The notes under the pieces were generated by a model. It was not told the origin of the DNA. It ran no database searches and saw only the letters and a list, made by a program, of their open reading frames with translations. This document shows positions 1 through 9,009 of a DNA stretch of 64,000 nt, piece after piece. How positions within the stretch are numbered: the stretch's first letter is position 1; each line of letters begins with the position of its first letter. The DNA is from Isoetes taiwanensis (Eukaryota > Streptophyta > Lycopodiopsida > Isoetales > Isoetaceae), in the NCBI GenBank assembly GCA_021234155.1, contig JAJEKV010000005.1:10968572-11032571 (forward strand), written 5' to 3'. The position numbers were made by a program, and so were the translations under genes.

Positions 1-1036
1 GAGCCGCTGCGGTCCCATTGCCACGGTGTAAACCAGGTTTAGGAGGTGGGCATCGTCCATATTGACAAGCTTCTGGAAATAGACGAGGGGTCTATCAAGG
101 GTGCCCTCTAAAGAGGTAATAATCCTATCTCATGCAGTAGGATTTGATATGGAACCATGGATTTCACTCCCAGACCCCAGTGCCTGTGCTAAGAAGACCT
201 TCAGCATCTGTTCTAAGTCATTACAAGTTGCAAGGGCCACCACCGGGCTCCAGACCTCGACCCTATACAGAAGAATAGGGTCCGCCAATATTCTGAACAT
301 ATGTGACTGATGGTCTCAATCAAGCTCTGCTCAGTGGTTGTTGTTCTTCATTGCCTAAAGTGCTTTCCAGCTTGCCATCACCTCGTGTCCCAACACAATG
401 TGGAAGGAAACTCCACTCCCAAATACTTGTAGGTGGACGTCACCTCCATAATTTGCCCACAGTAGGTGAATGAAGGGAGCCTTGGGCGGTGTGAGGATGA
501 GATGAGGACCACCTTAGTCTTAGCCAGAAGGCCAAACAATGTTGGAGAGAGAGGGCATCTCTGGTGGACCCCGATACTGCTGGTGAATGGTTATCCCAAT
601 GGCTGCATTTGGCTAGATCAACTCTCATATAACATGTACACTGCATTCTGCACACCTACAAGGGTCCTCAGTTGGTGCAATCTTGCCCACAGCTTTTCCC
701 AAGGCACAATATCAAAAGCTTTCTTGAAGTCAACGAAGCAACAATACAAGTCCTGTCAGCAGTTCTTGCTATTTTCAACCAAGGTCCTCAATGTGAAGAT
801 ATGGTCAATGGTTGAGTGCCAGGGGTCTAAAGCATGCTGATGTGAGGACCCACACATCTGCTGCTTCTGCCCATCTGGTCAACTGCTGCTCGAGAATGCC
901 AGCTAACAGCTCTGCAAACACTGAACTGGCTATGATTTGTCCGAGAGTTGGCTGGATAGTGTGGATCTCCTGCTTTGTAAATGGGAACAACTCTACTTGT
1001 AGTATATCATCGGGAGAAACCTTCCTGCAGTGCTAT
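1..1036 (-). pseudogene. LINE fragment A: reverse transcriptase and downstream part (3' end off the left edge)
   Basis: Read on the minus strand, this is the polymerase of a non-LTR retrotransposon. RT landmarks appear in order from right to left: VVPIYKAGD near 961-995, AELLAGILEQQLTRWAE, then the catalytic stretch LYCCFVDFKKAFD at 709-750, followed by YMLYES. The first catalytic aspartate (VDF) is present. Beyond the RT, near 185-310, comes ILADPILLYRVEVW, and at 1-100 YFQKLVNMDD...VAMGPQRL, which aligns with LINE fragment C at 53100-53960. The reading alternates between frames with several stops, so it is dead. Its 3' end lies outside the window, and on the 5' side it stops at the foldback element at 1039. 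A LINE in this lineage is about 85% sure; the clade is not resolved. Confidence 0.82.
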
Positions 1037-1038
1037 TA

Positions 1039-1180
1039 ATCAACGGTTGTCAGATATTGCACCAGTAAAGTGGCTCGGCGGCGCCAGCACCCCCAGCGGC
1101 GCACTCGCCGCTGGTGCGCCGCCTTGGCTGGCGGAGCCGGCTCGCCACTTTAGAAGGCGTAATATCCTCCACCCGTTGAT
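1039..1180. mobile_element. GC-rich foldback MITE with TA target duplication
   Basis: A 142-bp element starts ATCAACGG and ends CCGTTGAT, flanked by TA on both sides (1037-1038 and 1181-1182). The terminal repeats extend imperfectly to about 25 bp. Inside are two further inverted pairs: AAAGTGGC at 1067-1074 against GCCACTTT at 1144-1151, and a central hairpin at 1093-1114 (CCAGCGGCG, loop CACT, CGCCGCTGG) that continues outward as GGCGGCGC/GCGCCGCC. The interior is strikingly GC-rich compared with its AT-rich surroundings. TA duplication plus TIRs and no ORF fits a Stowaway/mariner-like MITE. The superfamily is inferred from the TA duplication only. Confidence 0.65.
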
Positions 1181-1182
1181 TA

Positions 1183-2295
1183 TCTAATACTAAAATGCAT
1201 GGTTTAAAAGCTCATTGCATATATTTTTTCTTGAAAAACAAGGCGTTATAGATGAAGCAATGCCTTCTGAGGATCCGGAGTGTGTTTTCAAAACACTAAA
1301 CAATTATTTCTATCCTGCACAAAAATTTTGCTCAGTCATCATCCAAATTTTTTCTTGCACCATGGTCGCCCCTTCATCCAGAAATGCTTTCAACTATAGC
1401 AAATCTCCTAAGCTAGTCACAAGCTCTTGCATGTCACTTGCTAGTCCATACACTAGCAGGATGTTCAGAATTTTATTGTCGAAGATTAGGTTAGCATCGA
1501 ACATTACATGACTTTAGATATTTCTTGACATTTTGGTGTTGGCGCCTCCAACAGAACATGTTTTTTTGTTGCCAACCTAGTGGATACGAAAAAATTGATG
1601 GTGTAAACTTTTCATTCGATAAGGATACAGCCGGATAGTTTCATCTGCCTCCACCAATTAAGTGCTAGACAGTTGGGGTGTTACAAGAGTTCAATGTAGT
1701 CAATTTCATCCTATACCACCAAGGTCAAGCTTTCACAAATAAACCCTCTCGACCTAGCTTTATGAAGTTGTTATGGAAGAACTTTTGGGTTGGCCTCAAA
1801 AGAACACGCCAACTAACAAACTTTTATATAATATTGTTAGCAAGCATTAATATAGATACTCCAATAGATTGGGCAGATGTTTTGTTGCATCATCTTTAGG
1901 ATGAATTTCTTAAGATTAGAACCTTAAAACAAAAAAGTTCTCAATGCCATGGGAGAGTATTTTCAATAGGTTGATAAATTTGGCTCAAGGGCAAGTTAGG
2001 GCGATTTCAAATGATCCTGAACATACTACCTCGAACGCACCCTCGCCAACTCTTTCATGAGTGAACTTAACCCATTTAGAATAAAACATGATTATTACTG
2101 CATTAAATGGTTTGGAACTTGATAGTGATCAAGCAGAGAAACAGAGATGACGTTCAACTCTCACCCCAATGAAGAGCAAAAATAGAAAGCTCTTCTGGTT
2201 CCTCCTCCTGTTCGAGCAACAAGTGACCCTGTAGGGGAGCAAATTATGTAACATGTAGTCACACTTGACATGATGGATATTTTCAACTCTAACAT
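1183..2295. other. No supported gene; AT-rich degenerate DNA
   Basis: About 1.1 kb between the MITE and the hAT insertion. The longest open frames are 98 codons (1215-1511) and 73 codons (1678-1899). The second reads like a weak plant retroelement core-protein relic, but no conserved motif can be named. I see no RNA gene or repeat structure here. Confidence 0.4.
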
Positions 2296-2303
2296 CTTCA
2301 GAC
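2296..2303. repeat. Left 8-bp target-site duplication of the hAT element
   Basis: CTTCAGAC at 2296-2303 is repeated exactly at 6200-6207. The two copies sit directly outside the inverted termini. An 8-bp duplication is the hallmark length for hAT transposases. Confidence 0.9.
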
Positions 2304-2319
2304 CAGGGTTCAAAAAATA
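2304..2319. repeat. Left terminal inverted repeat of the hAT element
   Basis: CAGGGTTCAAAAAATA, matched in inverted orientation by TAGGGTTCAAAAAATA at 6184-6199 (15 of 16 bases). The CAGGG/TAGGG start is usual for hAT ends. The motif CAAGGGAAAATCTTG occurs about 110 bp inside this end (2415-2429) and recurs at the other end. Confidence 0.88.
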
Positions 2320-2640
2320 CCCGAATAAACCCTTTGTCTGTCTGGTCCATTTTTTAAATTGTCGGCGTCAGCAAATTGGAAAAGGGACCTATTTCTTGCA
2401 TAGTTGAGAAGGTGCAAGGGAAAATCTTGTTGAAAGTAAACAGTAGGAGAAAAAATCCGGTCCATCTCTAAGCAGACAAGGGTTTTTTTAGTAGTATAAG
2501 TATATAGATGTAAATCGAATGATAATATAACATATTATTAAGAGATTATGGGTCCTAAAAAAGGGGAAAAACATATAAAAAAGAAAAAAAAAACCCCCGA
2601 AAGGCAATTAGCTCGTGGACATTTTTGGAATAGCAGCAGA

Positions 2641-3390
2641 GAATAGAATAGAATAGAATAGAATATGATTTTATCGTCCACGGAGACCAACTGGCCTATG
2701 GGACCCAAGTACAAAGAGAGAGCAGCATGCGTATTACTACCAGGATTAAAAAACCCCCGCCCCGAAGGGTTTTCGGGGGAAAAACCTTAGTAGCAATAAG
2801 GATGCTGACATACTGCACAGTTATATACATAATCACAAGTACAGCTGAGGTTAATGTCGGACAGGGGGGCATAACTGAGTCCGCGTATCCATTACCTCCT
2901 GGAGGTACGATCCCAACAAGCCTACAGAGGCCGTGCTCAGTAGCTCATGCAAGGCCTGATGGGGCACAACTAACCGAGCATACCGAGCCCGGATATGCTC
3001 GTACGCTGGACAGGCCTGGAGGGCGTGACTTTCATCCTCAATGGCGCCCTGTTGACAGCATTGACAGACTCTGTCCTCACGCGGCTCCCGAATCCATCTC
3101 CCTGTCTCAATGCGGAGGTGGTGTGCACCTGTGCGAATGGAAGCAATCACCCTGCGCTTTTTCATGGGTAGATGGGTGCACAGGTAGTGGTGTGGGCCCC
3201 TAATGAGCATGGGATTAACCTGTTGTCGATAATTTGCCACCTTGACATGTGACAAGGCCTCTTCATCCCAAAGCTTGGCCATGAAGCAAGCATCCAAGTA
3301 CTGCTTCAAGGCAGCGCGTTCCTTCGGTGTATGCACTGGAGAGAAAAAACAGGGAGCTCTTACCGCCTTTGGCGGTGGAGCTCCATTTTT
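2641..3390 (-). pseudogene. LINE fragment B: C-terminal domain and 3' end, inserted in the hAT element
   Basis: A minus-strand 5'-truncated LINE of the same family as fragments A and C. An open frame of about 175 codons (2851 to about 3375) encodes ALKQYLDACFMAKLWDEEAL, then the diagnostic tail HLRIETGRW, RVCQCCQQGAIEDESHALQA and CPAYEHIRARY, a Cys-rich C-terminal motif typical of this lineage. The 3' untranslated part (about 2666-2850) contains AAAACCCTTCGGG, GGTCCCATAGGCC and GTGGACGATAA. The element ends in five copies of TATTC (2641-2665, seen as GAATA on the plus strand) instead of a poly-A tail. Homology with fragment C fades near 3340, so the exact 5' boundary is uncertain. I found no clear target duplication. 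Confidence 0.82.
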
Positions 3391-3871
3391 TGCCGTCAAT
3401 TAAGCAAGGTCTGCTGCCAAGATTTTCATTTCCAGCCAGGCCAGCCCTCCATCATTAATTGAAGATCAAAAAAGAAAGGGGTGGACTGCATGGAGATGGA
3501 ATAGGAAAAGGAATCGAAATTGCTGGAAGAGGAGACGTTACCTGGCAGGATCAATTTTTGTTTTACAGCCTCCCCCATTTTTCAGAGCACTAAAAGTCTG
3601 TGCTTGCTTGATACTTGGTTTTGGAGATCTACTAAGTTCAGGTATTGTATATCAATGTTAACCTTTAATCTCTTTCAAGCATGCATGTAAATAAATGAAT
3701 GGGTTTCATCAAATCTTTATCTTATGCATGTATGCACTATGCAGCAGAACCAGGAATGAAAGCCAAGAAGAGGAGAAACAATCGTATTCAAGAGCCAAAT
3801 GTCCTTGACTCAAGGATATTGAAGAAGATGAGCACGAAAATATTGGTGAGAACCAGGCTGCAGAAGTAGAG

Positions 3872-5905
3872 ATGAATGGCAAAGCCAAAGCAACATTTCA
3901 GAACAAATGGTTAAAGATTTGGGAATGGATGAGATATGATAAGGATCTTGATGTTGTATTTTGCACAATACGTGAAGTTTATGCCATTGGAGGTATGCAC
4001 TTTCAAGCTCGTAATTTCTAACTGTTATTTCTTATATTGACTATTGAAATCATGCACGTCATAATAAATTTGCAAAAGGAGGCTCAAGGAACTTCAAGAC
4101 TTCTAGCTATACTGAGCAAGCTGCCTGTAATGTTTATATTACAGCAGAAGCAAGAAAGTTAGATGCTACCAAAGCTCAGAAGCCAGTTGTAGTGGCCATT
4201 CAAAAAATGCACGAGTCTGTTGATGGCGCTGTTTTGGACCTATTTAGGGTGGCATATACTGTGGCTGCAAGGAGTTGGTCCTTTAGCAACTTCCAGTATG
4301 CCATTCAACTATTGGAAATTACAGGTTCTTCTATTACAAAACAATTATATCATAATGATATAGCCTGCCAAGAATTTTATCTGTTGTATAGGCAAAAGTT
4401 TGAATTCATCTTTGGTTACAAGTTTGAAAGCAAGTCTGTTCTTTGGAGTACAAGTAGATGAATCAACAGATATTGCAACACACTCACATCTGGTCATATG
4501 CATTAGTTATTTGGTTGATGGTGGTGAGCCCAAACGGAATTTTTTGTATATGTTAAGAGTAAAAGAGGCTGATGCAGCATCATTATTTCATGCTATAGTG
4601 GAATGTTTGCATGGATTTGGGTCAGACATGAATAAATTTGTTGGATTTGGGTCAGATGGTTCATCCACCATGATAGGCAAGAGGATGGGTGTTGCTGCCA
4701 GATTAAAAGAAAGGTATCCTTTCTTGACGTCCATTCATTGCATTGTACATCATGCAAATTTCGCTGTATTAGATGTATCAAAGATGGAAGGGATGGACTG
4801 GTTACAACAGATTGAAAGCCTTGTGAATGCCCTTGCGTCACACTTCTCATGTAGTAGCCAAAGGCTAGAAAAATTACAGGGGCTATTAGAGGAGTTTGCA
4901 TGCGAACGCTTGGAACGCATCCAGTAGATCCGTTGGTTGAGCCGCCATAATGCGATAGGCAAAGTTTGTGAGGATTTACCTGCAATTTTAAGGTATTCTG
5001 AAACTGAATATCGTGATATTTTTGTGAAATTGGCTGATTTTAGGACCATATACTTGCTGCACTACTTAGCAGACATACTTGGAGGTCTAACGATACTAAG
5101 TAAATTGTTTTATACTTGCATGCAAGAACATGTGGACATTGAAATTATGGCAATATGTGCATATTACATGAATGAACCTGAAGCTGATCTGAATGCATGT
5201 GTAAGAGATACACGAGGATACCCCATAATTCCGGATTATGGGTCTCCTGGAGGATGGCTAGTAGCTTTAAGGTCTTCAATTCGAGGGAATACATATAGAG
5301 AATTTTCCATCACAAGGGATGAGCAGGGATTTGATCTAGAAGATGCTATTGAAAAGCAAAAAAAGTTTGATGATGCTATTTGTAAATCTTTAGAGTGCAG
5401 GTTTGCTGATGCTTCTGTTTTAAAGCATTTTAAAGTGCTTGCTCCATTGAATTTTTCAAAAAATGCAGGTTTGTCAAAGAAGTTTGGGCAGGCTAGTCTA
5501 GAAGATCTTATAAATTTCTATGGTACATGTAAGGATTTGAGAGGTTCAGAAGAGAAGATACCAGCTTTGATTATTTCTGATGTATTACGAAGGGAATATG
5601 CTGTTTATAAGATCCATGCCGCTGCAAATTGGCCGCATAAAAAGATTGAAGAAGTATGTTTGATCATTGCATCAAATCCTTTCAACGAAGACAGGTTTAA
5701 GAATATTTTGATATTATTGCAGGTTGCATTAGTACAGTGTGCAAGTAATGCAATATGTGAGAGGGTATTTAGCACACGAACAAGTATCAAAGACAGATGC
5801 CATCCTCGTCTAGGCATTGACAGCTTAAATGCATGTATTGGTATAACAATGAATGGTCCAAAATCAGCTAAAGACTTTGATTTTGACGAAAGCATTCAGA
5901 TTTGA
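3872..5905 (+). pseudogene. hAT transposase (DUF4371 + hAT C-terminal dimerisation), lightly broken
   Basis: Exon 1 (from about 3872) gives MNGKAKATFQNKWLKIWEWM, the Trp/Cys-type N-terminal module of ZNF862-like hAT proteins. A GT-AG intron of 86 bp is likely at 3993-4078 and keeps the frame (AIGG/GSRNFKTSS). Exon 2 continues to about 4395, where the frame shifts by one. The catalytic core then follows: FFGVQVDESTDIATHSHLV, VGFGSDGSSTMIGKRMGVAA and LTSIHCIVHHANFAVLD. An in-frame TAG lies at 4925-4927 (after RIQ, before IRWLSR). The same frame runs on through IYLLHYLADIL to the dimerisation motif SNAICERVFSTRTSIKDRC and ends at 5903-5905. About 650 residues in total, normal for the family. With only two lesions it is a young pseudogene; a sequencing error could explain either one. 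Confidence 0.87.
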
Positions 5906-6151
5906 CAAAAGAAAATCGCCATGTCTACACTGGAAATCCAAATAGTCACTTGATGTAAATGTTTAGACTTATGCACTGTTTTTTCTTTCTGTTTCCAAGA
6001 TGATCATTATAAGTTTTGGCATAAAAAAGTTTGAAAACTTTGTTCTTGTTCTCACTTCTGGTTTGAGTTTTATAAAAGGGCATTTATCTAACAAAAGTTG
6101 ATTATTACAGGATTTTCCGATTGCAAATTTAAAAATCTGGTTGTTATACAT

Positions 6152-6176
6152 ATGGACAAGGGAAAATCTTGTCCAT
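6152..6176. repeat. Subterminal palindrome in the right end of the hAT element
   Basis: ATGGACAAG, loop GGAAAAT, CTTGTCCAT: a perfect 9-bp stem 23 bp from the right terminus. The core CAAGGGAAAATCTTG also occurs in the left end at 2415-2429. Repeated subterminal motifs are where hAT transposases are known to bind, so this is a plausible binding site (inference). Confidence 0.6.
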
Positions 6177-6183
6177 TAAAAAT

Positions 6184-6207
6184 TATTTTTTGAACCCTAC
6201 TTCAGAC
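6184..6207. repeat. Right terminal inverted repeat and target duplication of the hAT element
   Basis: The inverted repeat occupies 6184-6199 and the 8-bp duplication CTTCAGAC occupies 6200-6207. Together with 2296-2319 they fix both ends of the insertion to the base. Confidence 0.9.
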
Positions 6208-6429
6208 AAGTCCAGCACCAGCCAGAACAGGAGATGTGCCTCCATTTCGTACTTACCCCAGGCACATTCTTTATAAGTTCCAGCAAAATTTGATGATTAT
6301 CAATAATTTGTGAGAACATCCTGTGGGTGCTTTTTGACAAGGATATCAACAAAGAACTAAAGTAATTTCATAAAAATTTGCTAAAAGGCAATAGTCTAAA
6401 TGGATATGCGGGCTCGGCGATATCCTCGA

Positions 6430-6626
6430 ACTCTCACTTAACATGTATATATTTCATGATGTATATTTGTACAGTTTGTCAGCATTTTTATTACTGCCAT
6501 AGTTTTTCGCTCGAAAACCCTTCGGGAAGGGGGTTTTTAATCTGTACAACAATATCTCTATTGCCCTCCTCTCTTAGGTCCCATCGGTTCTCTATGGACA
6601 ATAGAAATCGTTCAACTAAATTGAAT
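6430..6626 (+). mobile_element. 3' end of a LINE (or LINE-tailed SINE) of the YCCFVDF family
   Basis: On the plus strand this carries the same landmarks as the 3' end of LINE fragment B: a GTACAG...TGTCAGCAT...TTATT block, CGAAAACCCTTCGGG at 6512-6526 (identical core), a GGTCCCAT block near 6579 and an ATGGACAATAG end near 6595-6606. There is no coding part. It is either a severely 5'-truncated LINE or a SINE that borrowed the LINE tail. No tRNA-like boxes are visible upstream, which favours truncation. Confidence 0.65.
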
Positions 6627-7500
6627 ATCTTCAAATAAGTTGATAAGAGACGGACGATCTATATGAAGTAGAAAACTCTATCAAACAAGAGATCCCAGCA
6701 TAACTGGAAACTCTTTAAGTGGAGTTCCAGACACCATAGCATCAAAAATGCTCTGGCCATTTGTGTAAGGCCAAACTGATGAGTAAGCCACGAATCTTTT
6801 CGGCAAGGACAATCAGCTCACGGCTTAGTTCATAGACGATAAAACTTTAGCAAGAGTCATATGACATTATTGATGGGTTGCAAAACTGCCCTTTATGAAG
6901 TTGAAGAGACAAAATTGTCGTGCAGCAAGAACTTGTTGCCTCATGCTTAGACACACTCCAAACTCAATGGGGTCTTCACCACAGTTCACAACAGATGATG
7001 CCAAGTACAAGGCTTTGTCTACCAAGCACTCCAAATTGAAGAGACACACACAATGTGAAATTAACGATCTCAAGGCCTAACTGCAAAATATAGAAAATCA
7101 AAGATCTGAATCCCAAGTGGTCCAAGACGTGGTTCGACACAACATGGAGCCAATCACTCAAATAGCACTCAATATGAAAAAATAAGTTCCTTTTCAATTG
7201 CTACACTATGGGTAGTTCTATAATGGAACCTTTGATGATTGAAGATCTCCTCAAGCTTTGACCTGATATGGAAATAGAAGATTCAAGTCCTCTCTATGTT
7301 TTGGTCTATGTGAAGGGCTTGAAACTCCAAGAGGTTATCCTTTATTTTTGGTTGTGCAACCTCGTGACTAACTCAAGGAATTCTATGATGAAAATTCAAT
7401 TGCAGCTCAGTACATCAAACATGTCTAGAGCATTGATGATGGGTCTGAACACCTGCTGCTCCTTTAGGAAAATAATCCACTGGTTCAAGAAGTTGAGTGA
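6627..7500. other. No supported gene; possible retroelement-derived spacer
   Basis: About 0.9 kb with only short open frames. A charged plus-strand reading around 6895-7190 (KHSKLKRHTQCEINDLKA and on) looks coiled-coil-like but has no recognisable family. It lies just upstream of the Copia fragment and may be foreign to it. Confidence 0.35.
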
Positions 7501-9009
7501 GATCATATGCTCAAAACTATGTCCATGTCGTTGCTCCAAAAAGTTATTTCTTGGATACACACATTGCATAGAAGTACTGCCTTCTTAAATGCTACATTAG
7601 AAGAAGAGATATTTATGAAACAAGCATTGGGATTTGAATAAGGAGATAATATGGTGTGGAAATTAAGAAGAGCATTGTATAGAGTGAAACAATCACCTAG
7701 ACAATGGTTGTATATAAATTTTTGAGGGCAAACAAATTTGAAAAACTTACTAGTCATGCTAATTTATATATCAGGAAAGATCAAGGCAAATTTTGTATAA
7801 TTGCCTTATATGTAGATGATTATATTATGGTAGCGAATGAAATGGATCATTTAAATGACTGCAAGCAGACTCTGAAGGCCAAGTTGAAGATGACAGATTT
7901 AGGTGAACTCAAGAGATTCTTGGGAATTGAAGTTAAAAGAAATAGAGAGCATAAAACAATGATATTGATACAGACAGCAAATATTCAACGCAAAATCAAA
8001 CGATTTGACATGCTAAACTGTAAAATAGTTGAGACACCTTTGGTTCTCGGACACAAGATCTCTGGTCTAATGTCACCAAGTACAAATAATGAACTAGCTG
8101 AAATGGAAAACACACTCCATAGGGAATTGCTTGGTACTTTATGTAACAAATTGGATTCGATCAGATATTGGCTTCACAGTGAGCCTACTTAGCAAATAAT
8201 CCATGTACTCAAATAATCCAGGTCAGCATACTAGGTTGCTGCAAAGAGAATCCTAAGATTCTTAAAGGGCACACAGAATCAAAACATTACTTTCTCTAAT
8301 GATGACTTTCAATGGCATCAGACCTAGATCATAGAAAATCCATCTCTGGGTTTAACTTAATGTTAGGGAGGTTCAGTAAGTTGGAAGTCAAAGAAACGAG
8401 CTAAGACAGCAATGTCATCTGTAGAAGCAGAGTATATTGCCACTACCTTAGCTGGGAAGGAAATTGTGTGGGCAAGATGGTTCTTAAGCGAACTAGGAGT
8501 TTTACAAAATAATCCAACAATTTTATTAAGTGATAGTCTCAGCTGCATAGCTATAAAAAAAAAACTTGCATCAGAGAACAAAGCATATTGAAATACATAT
8601 GCATTTCATTCGAGAACTAGTGGAGAAAAGCTATGTCTCAGTGGAATATATTAACACAGAAAATCAGGTTGCAAATATTCTAACTAAGGCTTTATCTCAG
8701 GTGAAGTTCTAAGATTCATGCTGATGCTAGGAGTTCAAAGTGCATTACATGTTCTTGCTTAAGGTAAGTATACAATTTCTACAACAATACTTAAGTTGTA
8801 ACAATAAGATGCTTGAACCAAAATGTAATTTGGCATGAAGGAGAAATGTTTAATTAATCATGACAAGCTTATATTATTTGAGTCCATACTACTATAGTTG
8901 AGATGAAGAAGTTAGAGCATGACTTCGATACAGAGAAATTATTTTAAAACATTATACCAATGGTCTAGGTTATTTTAATGGTTAGGAAATTTACAAGGTT
9001 ATATTTAAA

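Larger units (their letters stand above)
2304..6199 (+). mobile_element. hAT-superfamily DNA transposon (DUF4371/ZNF862-type), nearly complete
   Basis: A 3.9-kb element with matching 16-bp terminal inverted repeats and a perfect 8-bp target duplication (CTTCAGAC). It carries one plus-strand transposase gene (3872-5905) and a LINE insertion in its 5' non-coding part (2641-3390). Without that insertion it would be about 3.1 kb. Both ends carry the same subterminal motif: CAAGGGAAAATCTTG at 2415-2429 and, inside a 25-bp palindrome, at 6152-6176. The transposase has one frameshift and one internal stop, so this copy is not autonomous. The intact ends mean it could still have been moved by an enzyme supplied elsewhere. 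The perfect target duplication suggests insertion was not ancient. Confidence 0.88.

Noticed and set aside
1-1036. 124-codon and smaller plus-strand frames
   Set aside because: Shadows of the minus-strand LINE RT, which carries the conserved motifs.
2296-2350. Left flank as part of a host gene exon
   Set aside because: The 73-codon minus frame there crosses the hAT boundary, so it is a chance frame.
2727-3203. 158-codon plus-strand frame
   Set aside because: Antisense to the LINE C-terminal domain, which has clear homology to fragments A and C.
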